Source: Neolewinella maritima (GTDB lineage: Bacteria > Bacteroidota > Bacteroidia > Chitinophagales > Saprospiraceae). From it: a stretch of 64,000 nucleotides of DNA. The stretch is taken from contig NZ_CAKLPZ010000002.1 in the NCBI RefSeq assembly GCF_923081025.1, positions 620,001 through 684,000 on the forward strand. Direction: 5' to 3'. Shown one piece after another: positions 26,363 through 36,055 of the stretch (the stretch's first letter is position 1; the number at the start of each line of letters is the position of its first letter). The notes under the pieces were generated by a model, which worked only from the letters and a program-made list of their open reading frames with translations, ran no database searches and was not told the origin of the DNA. The position numbers and the translations under genes are program-made.

Positions 26363-27478
26363 CTACTCGTACTGATTACGAATCTCGAAGCCTTCCCGCT
26401 TCAGCAGTTGGTCACGACGGAACAGTTTGATGTCAGCCCGTACCATCTCGGAGCACATAGCTGCCAGATCGTAGGTGTGCTTCCATCCCAGCTTTTCCTG
26501 TGCTTTGGTGGGGTCGCCCAGGAGAAGTTCTACCTCCGTAGGGCGGAAGTATCGGGGGTCTACAGCGACTACTTCGGTGCCGACGGCGAGGGGGAAATCC
26601 TCGTTGTGTACCTCGGCGATGTAGCCGATCTCCTCAGCATCCTTACCCTTGAACTCTAGCTCTACACCGACTTCCCGGAACGACATCCGCACGAAGTCGC
26701 GTACGCGGGTGGTCACGCCGGTAGCCAGGACAAAGTCCTCCGGTTCATCCTGCTGCAGGATTCTCCACATCCCTTCCACGTAGTCTTTGGCGTGGCCCCA
26801 GTCACGCTGGGCGTCCATATTACCTAGGTAGAGCTTATCCTGCAGGCCCATAGATATTTTAGCCACGGCCCGGGTGATCTTGCGGGTCACGAAGGTCTCC
26901 CCGCGCAGCGGACTTTCGTGGTTGAACAGGATGCCGTTGCAGGCGTACATGCCGTAGGCTTCGCGGTAGTTGACGGTGATCCAGTAGGCGTAGAGCTTGG
27001 CTACCGCGTAGGGGGAGCGGGGGTAAAAGGGCGTCGTTTCGGATTGTGGTACCTCCTGTACCAGTCCGTACAGCTCCGAGGTAGATGCCTGGTAGAAGCG
27101 GGTCTTGTCCGTCAGGCCCAGAAGCCGGATGGCCTCCAGCAGGCGGGTCGTACCGATGCCATCGGCATCTGCCGCGTACTCAGGCATATCGAAACTCACC
27201 TTTACGTGGCTCATGGCCGCCAAATTGTAGATCTCGTCGGGCTGCACCTCCTGTACGATGCGCACCAGGTTGGTGGAATCAGTGAGGTCACCGTAGTGAA
27301 GGATCAGGTTGCGCTCCGAGACGTGGGGATCCTGGTACAGGTGGTCGATCCGATCGGTGTTGAACTGCGACGCGCGGCGTTTGATACCGTGCACCTCATA
27401 CCCCTTGCTCAGAAGTAGTTCGGTGAGGTAAGCACCGTCCTGTCCGGTAATACCGGTGATGATGGCTTTCTTTGACAT
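26363..27478 (-). CDS. gmd: GDP-mannose 4,6-dehydratase
   Basis: First committed step from GDP-mannose to GDP-fucose, giving the keto intermediate used by Fcl at 19455. The 371 residues match the family. Visible: [17 protein letters not shown], the YEVHGIKRR region, [17 protein letters not shown], the catalytic S/T and Y-x3-K ([21 protein letters not shown]), [19 protein letters not shown], and [13 protein letters not shown] chose the ATG at 27478 (MSKKAIITG) on family grounds, not the longer frame to 27553. It is separated from fcl by the DUF1501/1800 genes, unlike the usual adjacent gmd-fcl pair. Confidence 0.97.
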   Translation of the reverse strand: MSKKAIITGITGQDGAYLTELLLSKGYEVHGIKRRASQFNTDRIDHLYQDPHVSERNLILHYGDLTDSTNLVRIVQEVQPDEIYNLAAMSHVKVSFDMPEYAADADGIGTTRLLEAIRLLGLTDKTRFYQASTSELYGLVQEVPQSETTPFYPRSPYAVAKLYAYWITVNYREAYGMYACNGILFNHESPLRGETFVTRKITRAVAKISMGLQDKLYLGNMDAQRDWGHAKDYVEGMWRILQQDEPEDFVLATGVTTRVRDFVRMSFREVGVELEFKGKDAEEIGYIAEVHNEDFPLAVGTEVVAVDPRYFRPTEVELLLGDPTKAQEKLGWKHTYDLAAMCSEMVRADIKLFRRDQLLKREGFEIRNQYE

Positions 27479-27510
27479 AGTAGGTGGTAATGTAGGTGAG
27501 ACGATGTGGG

Positions 27511-27550
27511 AAAAACAAAGCGCCTCCCGGACCGATGGATCGGGAAGCGC
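27511..27550 (-). terminator. Intrinsic terminator downstream of the glycosylphosphotransferase gene
   Basis: Arms GCGCCTCCCG (27520-27529) and CGGGAAGCGC (27541-27550) form a 10-bp stem with one mismatch. On the minus strand a T-rich run follows (complement of 27511-27519). Confidence 0.72.
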
Positions 27551-27604
27551 CAAGGGTAAGGTATGCGGGATTAACTCTAGAGTCGGGTCGTGTAGTGTGT
27601 GAGG

Positions 27605-29023
27605 CTATAGCGCGTTCTCTTCTCCACGTACCGCGTTATAGACCGTCATCACGACACAGCGTATATCCATCAGCAGGCTCCAGTTCTCCAGGTACCACAC
27701 ATCGTACTCGACGCGCTTTTCCATCTTCCAGATTTCGTCCGTGGGACCGCGGTAGCCATTGATCTGAGCCAGGCCGGTGACGCCGGGCTTCACTTTATGA
27801 CGGATCATGAAGGTGTCAATGATGCGGGCGTACTCTTCCGTATGCTTGATCATGTGGGGGCGGGGGCCTACTACGGACATATCGCCCATGAACACGTTGA
27901 TGAACTGGGGGAACTCGTCCAGACTGGTCTTGCGCAGGAAGGCGCCCACGCGGGTGATCCGGTCGTCATCCCGGGTAGCCTGCTTGGAGTCGGAGCGTTC
28001 GTTGATGCGCATGGAGCGGAACTTCCACATCCGGAACACATTGTTGCGGTAGCCCGTACGTTCCTGGCGGAAGAAGATGGGACCGGGGTCTTCCCGGTAG
28101 ATGGCGATCGCTACGATCGGCATCAGGATGGGGAAGATGAACAGGATTACCAGGGTGCTCACGACGAGGTCGAAGGTGCGCTTGATCACCTTGTTGCGCA
28201 GGGCGGTCAGCGGCTCTTCCTTCAGCGTGAGGATGGACAGATCACCCAGTTGCTGTGACTTGTAGGTGCGGGGAAACAGAGTAGTCTCCCGGGGGGCTAC
28301 TTCTACGTCGATGAACTGGTTTTCGCAGATTCGCATGATCTCTCGCTCCTCCTGTAGGGTCAGGTCGCTGTGGAAGAAAATAAGCTTATCGATATTCGGC
28401 CGGCTCAGCAGGTACTGCTTCAGGTCGTGGTACTTGCCGATATTGGCTACGTTGGCGTGGGGGGTATTGCCAAAGCGACCTACCAGCTCCGCACTGCCGG
28501 GGAAGCAGTAGTCGAAGGCCTTGAAGAGTTGCCGCAGGTTCTCCGCCTTGCCTCCTACGATAACGTAGCGAAACTTTTCGAAGGGGCTCTCTTCCCGTAG
28601 CCGATGAAACACGCGGCCGGTAGAAATAAGGACTAGCGCGATACCGTGGGCTAGAAGAATGAACGGAGTATAGGGTGCTTCATGCAGTACGTTATAGTAG
28701 AATAAGGAGGTGAAGGAAAGTAGGAAGACGAGTATTTTGAAGACCTTGGAGAGCTGTTGCTCCATCCTCACGCGTTCGTACCAGCGGTAGGCGTTGAAGT
28801 ACACGCACAGCCAGCCCCATGCGATGTTGACAAAAACGACCAGCGCCAGATTGCGCCCGTTGATCACGCTATCGTAGTCGAATACGCCGTAGGTAAGCAG
28901 GCTTGCCAGAAAGAACGAAAGGTTGATCAGAATAAAGTCCGTCGCAATCAGATCATACCGATGCGGCGTAGCCCGCATCACCCGAGTATGGGTCGATGCA
29001 GCTACCTGTGTAGAGAGTTCCAT
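27605..29023 (-). CDS. Undecaprenyl-phosphate sugar phosphotransferase (WcaJ-like)
   Basis: Initiates the polysaccharide repeat unit by moving a sugar phosphate to undecaprenyl phosphate. Protein of 472 residues with four to five N-terminal transmembrane helices, a CoA-binding-like central domain (YVIVGGKAENLRQLF) and a further membrane-associated helix (VSTLVILFIFPILMPIVAI). The C-terminal bacterial sugar transferase domain follows: FFRQERTGYRNNVFRMWKFR, LRKTSLDEFPQFINVF, DMSVVGPRPHM and KPGVTGLAQINGYRG. The layout matches the polyisoprenyl glycosylphosphotransferase family; glucose-1-P or another hexose-1-P cannot be decided. Its start overlaps the end of the WcaI-like gene by 22 bp, so the two are coupled. 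Confidence 0.93.
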   Translation of the reverse strand: MELSTQVAASTHTRVMRATPHRYDLIATDFILINLSFFLASLLTYGVFDYDSVINGRNLALVVFVNIAWGWLCVYFNAYRWYERVRMEQQLSKVFKILVFLLSFTSLFYYNVLHEAPYTPFILLAHGIALVLISTGRVFHRLREESPFEKFRYVIVGGKAENLRQLFKAFDYCFPGSAELVGRFGNTPHANVANIGKYHDLKQYLLSRPNIDKLIFFHSDLTLQEEREIMRICENQFIDVEVAPRETTLFPRTYKSQQLGDLSILTLKEEPLTALRNKVIKRTFDLVVSTLVILFIFPILMPIVAIAIYREDPGPIFFRQERTGYRNNVFRMWKFRSMRINERSDSKQATRDDDRITRVGAFLRKTSLDEFPQFINVFMGDMSVVGPRPHMIKHTEEYARIIDTFMIRHKVKPGVTGLAQINGYRGPTDEIWKMEKRVEYDVWYLENWSLLMDIRCVVMTVYNAVRGEENAL

Positions 29024-30255
29024 GAATTGTGTTGTTTAGTGTTCAAAGTCAAAAGCAGTCTAAAATCAGCAAGTATATTTTCTTTGTCTAGTTTGGCGGA
29101 GGCAAATTCCTCGGCACCCGCCGCATCCTGCGCACGCGCCCCACTCAGAATTTCCCGTAGCCCGCATTCCAGGGCATCCACGTTTTCAGGTTCTACCAGG
29201 GTGCCTAGTCGGTGGGTCTGCACCAAGTCATAGAGCGTGGTGCCCGCTTCGGCCGTTACCAACGCATGTCCTCCTACGGCTAGAATGTTCGTTAGCTTAG
29301 AGGGCATCACTAAGTCAGCCGCGGCGCGTTTTTGGAGCACCAGGTGTACATCCGCCGCCGCCAGGGTTGCCGCTAACCGGTCCAGGGGTTGGAGGGGTTT
29401 GAAGATGACGTTGGTCAGTTGCATGGCCTCAGCTTCCGCCTGCAGTCTGTCCTTCGCTCCACCCTCGCCGATGATCACAAAAGTGAGGCGGGGCATATCG
29501 CGCAGGCGCTGCGCGACGTGTAGAATGCTTTCCAGCCCCTGCTTCTCGCCCAGGTTGCCGGCATACAGAACGATGCAGTCCTCGTCCTCGAACCCCCAGT
29601 CGCGGCGGGCGGATGCCGCCTTCGCTACGGGGTAGATGAGCTCCTTGTCCACCCAGTTGGGGAAGAGAATGGTGTCGTCCAGCTTTAACCCCTTCTTAAC
29701 TACCTTATGCTGCATACCGGTGCTGATCGTCGATACGCCGGACACACTATGCAGTAGCCAGCGCTCTGCCGACTCCAGGATGCGCAGTAGCCAGGGTTGG
29801 CGGATGATGCCGAGGTCGCGGGCTGCGTCGACCTGCAGGTCCTGGATGTGATTGACCACCGGAGTACCGTGTAACCAGCGGTGCGGCAGGGCTACATACG
29901 GTAGATGAAAGGGTGGACTGATGCACAAAATCATGTCGTAGGGACGGAAATAACGGGGGATCCAGTATCGAAGAGAGCTCAGCACAAAACTGAACTCATG
30001 TAAGATACGTCGTACACCCGTCACTTCCGTAGGGACATAAAGGGGGCAGCGGAGTACCGTGACGCCCTCCAGGGTTTCCTTGCGGTACCCACCCCGGTAG
30101 GCTTCGGCAACTTCCCAGCGCGGGTAATAGGGCGGGGCGGTAATGACCTCGACCTCATCGCCGGCGGCGGCAAAGAACGCTGCCATCTCTCCCGTGTATT
30201 TACCAATACCGGTGAGCTCTGGCGCATAGTTGATGCCGTAGATGAGTATTTTCAT
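29002..30255 (-). CDS. WcaI-like colanic-acid type glycosyltransferase (GT4)
   Basis: GT-B glycosyltransferase of 417 residues. The N-terminal domain starts MKILIYGINYAPELTGIGKY, the WcaI signature, then APPYYPRWEVAEAYRGG. The C-terminal nucleotide-sugar domain contains LYAGNLGEKQGLESILHVA, FVIIGEGGAKDRL, and MPSKLTNILAVGGHALVT, where an E is replaced by N/L compared with the common E-x7-E. In colanic acid synthesis WcaI adds fucose, which fits the GDP-fucose genes nearby (inference). It is the first gene of a two-gene unit with the WcaJ-like gene, with a promoter at 30362. Confidence 0.9.
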   Translation of the reverse strand: MKILIYGINYAPELTGIGKYTGEMAAFFAAAGDEVEVITAPPYYPRWEVAEAYRGGYRKETLEGVTVLRCPLYVPTEVTGVRRILHEFSFVLSSLRYWIPRYFRPYDMILCISPPFHLPYVALPHRWLHGTPVVNHIQDLQVDAARDLGIIRQPWLLRILESAERWLLHSVSGVSTISTGMQHKVVKKGLKLDDTILFPNWVDKELIYPVAKAASARRDWGFEDEDCIVLYAGNLGEKQGLESILHVAQRLRDMPRLTFVIIGEGGAKDRLQAEAEAMQLTNVIFKPLQPLDRLAATLAAADVHLVLQKRAAADLVMPSKLTNILAVGGHALVTAEAGTTLYDLVQTHRLGTLVEPENVDALECGLREILSGARAQDAAGAEEFASAKLDKENILADFRLLLTLNTKQHNSWNSLHR

Positions 30256-30361
30256 ATTGAGCTGGTCAGAGGATGCCCTGAGCCGTAAGCCTGGGGAGCC
30301 TGAGTAGACACGGACACGTGGACGAAAGTCGACGTGGCAGTCTTAGGCGGTTTATTATCCG

Positions 30362-30369
30362 CAAAGATA
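30362..30369 (-). promoter_or_regulatory. Promoter of the wcaI-like/wcaJ-like unit, TATCTTTG
   Basis: Exact TAnnTTTG on the minus strand (complement of CAAAGATA), followed by CGG. It predicts a start near 30358 and a leader of about 100 nt before the ATG at 30255. Confidence 0.6.
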
Positions 30370-30403
30370 GGTTCTCCACTACGGTAATATATGGGGTCGC
30401 AAT

Positions 30404-30425
30404 GGGGAAGGCGCGTGCCTTCCCC
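30404..30425. terminator. Hairpin at the end of the long exopolysaccharide operon
   Basis: GGGGAAGGC (30404-30412) and GCCTTCCCC (30417-30425) pair perfectly with a 4-nt loop, 8 bp beyond the last gene's stop on the minus strand. No clear U-run follows, so it may be a processing or weak termination structure. Confidence 0.5.
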
Positions 30426-30432
30426 CCCCCGG

Positions 30433-31359
30433 CTACACGATGGAAGACTCCTGGTTCAGAAATAGGTTAATGTCGAGGTCGTACTTTTCTCTGACGACGA
30501 CCTCGATGGGGCGCGTGCGGATTTCCTGTCGTATTTCGAAGATGATCGAGTCCACCAGGAAGCGAAACCAGAACCCCTGGAGGAAGTGGAAGATGAGGCC
30601 TTCCTTACCGTCCAGTACGCCCAGTTTGACCACGTAACGGTGAAAGAGGTACAGGAAGCTCCGCAGGAACAGCGGCGCACGTTGGAATACGCGGCTCTTG
30701 AGCCAGCGCCTGCGCTCGATGGGGTTGCCCCACAAATTGGCCTGTACCTCGCCGGTCTCTTCCTGTGCCAGGACGGATTCGACCGCCTCGAACACGGCCC
30801 AGCGCGCGTGGCTGACGGTGAAGTCCCGCAGACTGTTCATTACGGTATCTTCCATATCCACGTTGGTACCGGCTACCTCGGTCTTTCCGTCGACTACGAA
30901 GTGCTGGTCGTACACCTTATCCTCGCAGTGGCCGAGGTGGCGCCGGTAGAGCCGAAGGTGGTAGATGGGATGGAAGCCACCGTGCTTGATCCAGCGACCC
31001 ATGAAGATCGTGCGACGGGCAAACATGTAGCCGTCCACGTCTCCCCGATTAGGATCGAAGGATTCGTTGAGCCAGCTGGCCATCTGGGGGGTAAGGGTCT
31101 CCCCGGCATCGAGGTGGAGTACCCATTCCCCCTCGGTGGGCAGGTTGGCCTGCGCCCAGTTGCGCTGCGCGGCGTAGTTCTTGAAGACGTGCTGCACGTA
31201 GGGGATGCCGCGCTGCTCCAGGATCTCCAGGGTCCGGTCCTTAGAGAATGAGTCGACTACGTAGATCGGTGCCTGCACGGTGGCCAGTGAATCGAGGCAT
31301 TTTTCGATGTTGGCTTCCTCGTTAAAGGTGAGAATTACAATGGTCAAGGTATGCTTCAT
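30433..31359 (-). CDS. Family 2 glycosyltransferase
   Basis: GT-A enzyme of 308 residues similar to the WaaE/KdtX-type lipopolysaccharide glycosyltransferases. The N-terminal domain shows LTIVILTFNEEANIEKCLDS, YVVDSFSKDRTLEI (the D-x-x-S/D region) and WVLHLDAGETLTPQM, with the DAGE version of the metal-binding D-x-D. LYRRHLGHCEDKVYDQHFV is conserved in this subgroup. The C-terminus has a short hydrophobic helix (LIFHFLQGFWFRFLV). I chose the ATG at 31359 (MKHTLTIVI), which overlaps the upstream gene's stop by 4 bp. It is the last gene of the long operon. Confidence 0.87.
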   Translation of the reverse strand: MKHTLTIVILTFNEEANIEKCLDSLATVQAPIYVVDSFSKDRTLEILEQRGIPYVQHVFKNYAAQRNWAQANLPTEGEWVLHLDAGETLTPQMASWLNESFDPNRGDVDGYMFARRTIFMGRWIKHGGFHPIYHLRLYRRHLGHCEDKVYDQHFVVDGKTEVAGTNVDMEDTVMNSLRDFTVSHARWAVFEAVESVLAQEETGEVQANLWGNPIERRRWLKSRVFQRAPLFLRSFLYLFHRYVVKLGVLDGKEGLIFHFLQGFWFRFLVDSIIFEIRQEIRTRPIEVVVREKYDLDINLFLNQESSIV

Positions 31360-32486
31360 GACAAAATCTTTTGGTAGGCGGATTCCCATTCCGCTACGTT
31401 GGCGTGAATACTGAACTCGTCCCGGGCAAGCTTCAGGGCGTTGGCATTCAGCTGCTGCATACGCTCGGGGGGCAGCGCTAGGATTTGATCGATCGTCTTG
31501 GTGAGTGTGTCCGGGTCGTTGTCGATCCAGTAGCCTGCGTCTCGCTCCTTCAGGATCTCCCAGGGGGTACCGGTGGAGGCTACGCCGGGAGTGCCCTGCG
31601 CCAAACCCTCCATGACCACTACGCCGAAGTTCTCCGTATGGGAAGGCATGAAGGTAAACCAGGCGCTGGCCAGGATCTCTTCTTTCTCCCGCCCCTCCAG
31701 GTGGCCGAGGAAGCGAATCTTCTGCGTCAGCCCGAGCTGCTCGACCTGTTTGACGAGCTGGTGGCCGTACTCGTTGTAATAATCTCCGACGATCTTGAGG
31801 GTGAACTCACTGGCCAGGAAATCCTCCGATTGCGCCAGAGCGGTGATGAGATTCTCGATGGCCTTCTTGGGGTCGATGCGGCCGATGTAAAGGAAAAACT
31901 TCTCCTTGGTGGTCTCGATCTGCTTCGGTAGTTCCATGTAGTTCGGGATCTGGATGATCTTGGCATCCGCACCGAAGTGATCGCGGATGTAACCCGACTC
32001 GGCATCGCAGGTGGAGTGGAACCAGAGCAGGTCCTTATTGACCAGGGTTTTGATCAGCTTGATGACCGCCATCTTTTTACCGCGCGACCGCTGGAGGATG
32101 GCCGGGTCCAGATCACCACGTGACGACCAGAGGATCGGCCGGCCCACGAACCAGGAGTTGATGATCGCCATCACGAAACTAGAGGGGTAGGTGATGGTCG
32201 TCAGGTGGAGTACATCGGCCTGCTTGATCTGGGAGAGTGCCCGCAGGATGACCCGCAGGGGCAGGTAGTGAATGGGGTTGTGGGTGTAGATCACCTGACC
32301 GTAGTCGGTATCCAGCCAGCGGCTGCGGGGCATGGGTAGGCCCTGCCCCAGGTCGGTGGAGGAGATGATGGCCTTATGCCCGCGGTGGGTCAGGGCCTTG
32401 GTGATCCAGTACACGGTATTGTCGGGCCCACCGGTCTGGGCGGGGTAAAAGCTGCCGGTGGGATAAAGGATAGTAAGTGGCTTCAA
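31356..32486 (-). CDS. Family 4 glycosyltransferase
   Basis: GT-B enzyme of 376 residues. The N-terminal acceptor domain begins MKPLTILYPTGSFYPAQTGG. The C-terminal donor domain contains FLYIGRIDPKKAIENLITAL, LKIVGDYYNEYGHQL, KIRFLGHLEGREKEEIL, and the E-x7-E-like HTENFGVVVMEGLAQGTPGV. Its start codon is TTG at 32486, overlapping the neighbour's stop; no ATG gives the conserved N-terminus. It is overlapped by 4 bp at both ends, so it is tightly coupled in the operon. Donor and acceptor sugars cannot be inferred. Confidence 0.88.
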   Translation of the reverse strand: MKPLTILYPTGSFYPAQTGGPDNTVYWITKALTHRGHKAIISSTDLGQGLPMPRSRWLDTDYGQVIYTHNPIHYLPLRVILRALSQIKQADVLHLTTITYPSSFVMAIINSWFVGRPILWSSRGDLDPAILQRSRGKKMAVIKLIKTLVNKDLLWFHSTCDAESGYIRDHFGADAKIIQIPNYMELPKQIETTKEKFFLYIGRIDPKKAIENLITALAQSEDFLASEFTLKIVGDYYNEYGHQLVKQVEQLGLTQKIRFLGHLEGREKEEILASAWFTFMPSHTENFGVVVMEGLAQGTPGVASTGTPWEILKERDAGYWIDNDPDTLTKTIDQILALPPERMQQLNANALKLARDEFSIHANVAEWESAYQKILS

Positions 32487-33502
32487 GATAATTTGGTATA
32501 GAGGTCAATGTACTGTTGGGCTACCGCGGCAATAGAATACTGCGCCGCGTTGGCTCTCCCGTTGGCGATCAAGTCAGACCGCAGCTGGTCGTCGTGGATC
32601 AAACGGTCGAGTCCCGCCCGTATGGCCTGCACCGAATAGGGATCGACCATAACGGCCCCCTCCCGGGTACCGGCCACTTCACGGTGGGGGGAGAGTGCAC
32701 TGGTGAGCACGGCCCGGCCCGTAACCTGGGCCTCCAGGATGGGAAGGCCAAAGCCCTCGTAGGTGCTAACGAACGCCAGCAGATCGCAGTCTATGTAACG
32801 CTGCCGAACTTCCGCATCGGATAATCCGGTGGCCCAGTGGTAGTCGATGGCCAGTTCGTCCAGTAACGCAATGTCCTGAGGGCGGGGCTGTCCTACGATC
32901 TCCAGGCGGCAGGGAAGGCCCTCCAGCGCCCGGGTCAGGCGGAGTAGGTTCTTATTGTCCTTCACGCCGATCTGTAGGATGGTGGGGTAGGCCGTATTAA
33001 AGGCTTTAGGCCGGTAGGTGAAGGCTGGATCTACACAGTTGGGAATGAGGTGGATGTTGCCGGGGGAGCAACTGGTGAGCGTCAGCAATTCCTGCCGGGT
33101 CTTCTCGGAGATGACGGTGACGGCCGCCGCCCGACGGGCCGGCCACTCGAAGATGCACCAGCGGTAGAACCAGTAGCGTGGGTGCCATTTGGGAAAGCGC
33201 AGCAGGGGGTTGCAGTCGTGGATCGTAATAACGGTAGGTCGGCGTAGGCTGAAGATCACCGAATTGACGTCTCCCGTAATGTGGTTGATCGTGGGGCCCT
33301 GCCCGTCCGCTTCCTCGTGCACCTGCGTGCCCGCCCACTGATTGTTCTTCCGTAGGTTGGGAAGGGTGTTGTTGTAGTGGGGTAGTTCCAGGCGGTTGAC
33401 GGTCACTCCCTGCCTGCGGTACTCCACGGCGAGCTGGTCGAACAGGCGTTCGATGCTGAAGGCCGTGGGGTAGGGCTTGCGGAAGATCAGGTTAAGCTGC
33501 AT
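32483..33502 (-). CDS. Family 4 glycosyltransferase
   Basis: GT-B enzyme of 339 residues, similar to mannosyl- or fucosyl-type GT4 enzymes. Landmarks: VITIHDCNPLLRFPKWHPRY in the acceptor domain, VTVISEKTRQELL, HLIPNCVDPAF, YPTILQIGVKDNKNLLRL, CRLEIVGQPRPQD, and the donor-site YEGFGLPILEAQVTGRAVLT. Coupled to the next gene by a 4-bp overlap and to the polymerase by an 11-bp overlap. Confidence 0.87.
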   Translation of the reverse strand: MQLNLIFRKPYPTAFSIERLFDQLAVEYRRQGVTVNRLELPHYNNTLPNLRKNNQWAGTQVHEEADGQGPTINHITGDVNSVIFSLRRPTVITIHDCNPLLRFPKWHPRYWFYRWCIFEWPARRAAAVTVISEKTRQELLTLTSCSPGNIHLIPNCVDPAFTYRPKAFNTAYPTILQIGVKDNKNLLRLTRALEGLPCRLEIVGQPRPQDIALLDELAIDYHWATGLSDAEVRQRYIDCDLLAFVSTYEGFGLPILEAQVTGRAVLTSALSPHREVAGTREGAVMVDPYSVQAIRAGLDRLIHDDQLRSDLIANGRANAAQYSIAAVAQQYIDLYTKLS

Positions 33503-34820
33503 GGGAAGAATCGTTCAGGCTGGCAATGGTGAGACCGCCCGCCAGGATGGAAAAGCCCAGGGTCGTGGGGGAGGCCCAGGCGGCCTGAAGTACCTGGAGG
33601 AGGCTAAAACTCAGCAGCATGAACGGTAGTGCGTTATCCCGCGTGAGTAAGGCACGAAGACTCGCCAGCGATAGGTGTGCGCCGAGAATGACGCGCAATA
33701 GGATCACCGGGATGCCCAGGAAAGGACCCATTTCACCGGCTACCCGTTTCCACTCTTCCTCTGCGACGACAAATTCGTTGGCCCGCCCGTAAAGCGAGGC
33801 CCCTACGTTAGTGCCCAGCCCGAGGCCGGCGCCGTACCAGGGGAAGCCCTTCTCTCCGGTAAATGCACCGATCAGCCCCCCGAGGAAGCGATCGCCTAGG
33901 GTGCCTTCCAGGCCGCCCTCGGATTTAGAGGCCAGCTCGAAGCGGGTCACGAGTACTTCTACACCGGTCTGGATGAACTCGAAGTTGTACAGAATCGCGG
34001 CCAGTAACGGAGTCAGCGCCACACCGATACCCAGGTTGCGTACCGAGCGGCCGCTGCGCAGACTCGCGATCACGAAGAAGAAAATACAGATCAGGAACTG
34101 GAAGAAATAGCTGCGACTGATGGACAGCGGGATAGCCGCCAGCAGACAGAGGAAGCCGATCAGTAGCCACAGCTTACTGATCCGTTCCAGGGCACCGAGG
34201 AAGTAGAACACGTAGGCGGCCGCCAGGCCGTAGAAGGTAGTCAGACCAGTGGTGAAGGAATACGTGCCGGAGGGGCGCAGGTAGCCCATGGCCCCGTTGA
34301 AGCCCGATCCCTCCATGTCGCCCCCGATGCCGCGATTCACCCAGGCCGATTGTGGACTGTAGAACTGCAGGCCGATCAGCAGGGTCATCACCGGCAGGAG
34401 GTAAATGATGTAGCGGCCCACCGTCTCCACGTGCTCGCGGGTAAACACATTGCCCATGATGAACAGCAGGAAGAAGTGCAGCAGCAGCGTACGCAAGCCG
34501 AACAGTCCGATGTAGAGGTTGCCGTGGGCAAAGGCGATACTGAGAAAAAAGGACAGCACGCCCAGCACCAGCAGGGGGAGGGTATAGGCGTTGAGGAGTC
34601 GCCGCCCCGCCGACCAGTAGGCTCCGATGATGACCAGCATCAGGGGGTCGCGGATGATCAGCAGGGGGGTGGATAAGCCCGGCAGGATCCACTTACGCAA
34701 TCCTCCCTCGAAGAAGAGCAGGAAGATGTACAGGTAGATCAGCCGCCGCGTCAGCCGGTCGGCCGATTGCACGTAGTCGGGTAGCTCGACGTGGGTATTG
34801 CGCGGGTAAAGGGCTTGCAT
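33492..34820 (-). CDS. Wzy-like O-antigen/exopolysaccharide polymerase
   Basis: Hydrophobic protein of 442 residues with about ten to twelve predicted membrane helices (for example LIYLYIFLLFFEGGL, LLHFFLLFIMGNVF, YFFQFLICIFFFVIA, LPFMLLSFSLLQVLQ). Its large periplasmic-like loop between the late helices is typical of Wzy polymerases and O-antigen ligases (ETRFELASKSEGGLEGTL region, GLGLGTNVGASLYGRA). Wzy sequences are poorly conserved, so the call rests on topology and on its place among glycosyltransferases and a flippase. A ligase role is the alternative. Confidence 0.75.
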   Translation of the reverse strand: MQALYPRNTHVELPDYVQSADRLTRRLIYLYIFLLFFEGGLRKWILPGLSTPLLIIRDPLMLVIIGAYWSAGRRLLNAYTLPLLVLGVLSFFLSIAFAHGNLYIGLFGLRTLLLHFFLLFIMGNVFTREHVETVGRYIIYLLPVMTLLIGLQFYSPQSAWVNRGIGGDMEGSGFNGAMGYLRPSGTYSFTTGLTTFYGLAAAYVFYFLGALERISKLWLLIGFLCLLAAIPLSISRSYFFQFLICIFFFVIASLRSGRSVRNLGIGVALTPLLAAILYNFEFIQTGVEVLVTRFELASKSEGGLEGTLGDRFLGGLIGAFTGEKGFPWYGAGLGLGTNVGASLYGRANEFVVAEEEWKRVAGEMGPFLGIPVILLRVILGAHLSLASLRALLTRDNALPFMLLSFSLLQVLQAAWASPTTLGFSILAGGLTIASLNDSSHAA

Positions 34821-34825
34821 AGAGA

Positions 34826-36055
34826 CTAGCGCAGAACGTCCTGTATGGCTACGGCGAGTTCGTGTCCGTAGGCCGACCAGGGGCGCTGAGCGGCACGCCG
34901 GGAGGCGGCGCGGCCGACCTCGGCGACCCGCTCGGGACGGGAGACCAACTCGTCGATCTGGTTGATGAGTGCCTCGGTGGATCCCGCTGGTACGATGTAT
35001 CCGTCCTCACCGTGCTCGATGATGTCGGGCCCGGCGGTACGCTCGGTGGTAATGACTGGTGTACCCTGTGACATAGCCTCCGTCATGACCAGACCGAAGC
35101 CTTCGAAGTGGGAGGGGAAGACCAGCAGATCGTGCTCGCGCATGAGGGCCAGGACCTGCTGGTGGGGCATGCTGGGGATGTAGCGGTGCTTGGCCAGGGC
35201 GGCGTTGAGGGGGGCACAGTCTTCGGCTACCTTGCGGCCCACTACGGTGAGCGTCACCTTGTCACCGAAGTGATCTACGGCGGCGAAGAGTTCGGCGATG
35301 CCCTTGCGCTGGGAGAGTCCGCCTACGAAGAGCAGCCGCAGGGGGCGCTGACCGACGGAGTCGTACTGCCGGTTCTGGATGGGCGTGGGGAAGCCGTAGG
35401 GGATGATGTGTACGGGGGCGAGCTTACCGGGATAGTCCTTGAGGGAATCGGCCGTAAAGGTGCTGGCTACGAAGATTTGGTCGCTCAGTTCCAGTTCGCG
35501 GTCCTTGCGGGCTACCTTTTCGGGGGAGTCCAGCACGCCCTTGATGGTCGTAGCCCACTCGGGGTACTCGGCGATGGTCTCGTTGAGCATGCGGCGGGCG
35601 GTGCGCCAGTAGCCGATCGGCAGGTCGTACAGGGTGGCGATGCCCAGCTGACGGGCCCGCTCGAAGGAGGTGGCCGCACCGTCTTCGTAGGCGTACACCG
35701 CTTTGGGCTGCTCCTTGATGAGGCGACCGGCTACGTATTCGTCGATGCTCTGGTAGACGGCGTCTACGGAGAGCAGACCGGTTTCGTGTTGGGTAAGCGA
35801 GCGCATCCCGGTCTTGGAGGCGAGCAGGCGGCCCAGCTCCTTCCAGGGATGTACCTGAGTTTTACTGGCTAGTCCGGGAGAAAATGACCGGCGGCTGAAG
35901 TCTTCGAGCGGGCCGATCTTGCTGAGCCAGTCGAAGGCATTGCCGGGGTAGGTGGCAATAGCGGTATAGTAGTGGCTGAGGATGCCGGCGGCCTCCATGC
36001 CGTCAATAGCGGCACGTAGGTTAGCATTCCCAGTGGGGTGAGAAACAGTAATCAT
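34826..36055 (-). CDS. Family 4 glycosyltransferase
   Basis: GT-B enzyme of 409 residues. Landmarks: AVYAYEDGAATSFERARQLG and LYDLPIGYWRTARRML in the acceptor domain. The donor domain has IIPYGFPTP, LRLLFVGGLSQRKGIAELFA, VTLTVVGRK, HRYIPSMPHQQVLALM and the E-x7-E region HFEGFGLVMTEAMSQGTPVI. It starts 4 bp inside the preceding gene's end (ATGA) and is followed after 5 bp by the polymerase gene, all in one operon. Confidence 0.88.
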   Translation of the reverse strand: MITVSHPTGNANLRAAIDGMEAAGILSHYYTAIATYPGNAFDWLSKIGPLEDFSRRSFSPGLASKTQVHPWKELGRLLASKTGMRSLTQHETGLLSVDAVYQSIDEYVAGRLIKEQPKAVYAYEDGAATSFERARQLGIATLYDLPIGYWRTARRMLNETIAEYPEWATTIKGVLDSPEKVARKDRELELSDQIFVASTFTADSLKDYPGKLAPVHIIPYGFPTPIQNRQYDSVGQRPLRLLFVGGLSQRKGIAELFAAVDHFGDKVTLTVVGRKVAEDCAPLNAALAKHRYIPSMPHQQVLALMREHDLLVFPSHFEGFGLVMTEAMSQGTPVITTERTAGPDIIEHGEDGYIVPAGSTEALINQIDELVSRPERVAEVGRAASRRAAQRPWSAYGHELAVAIQDVLR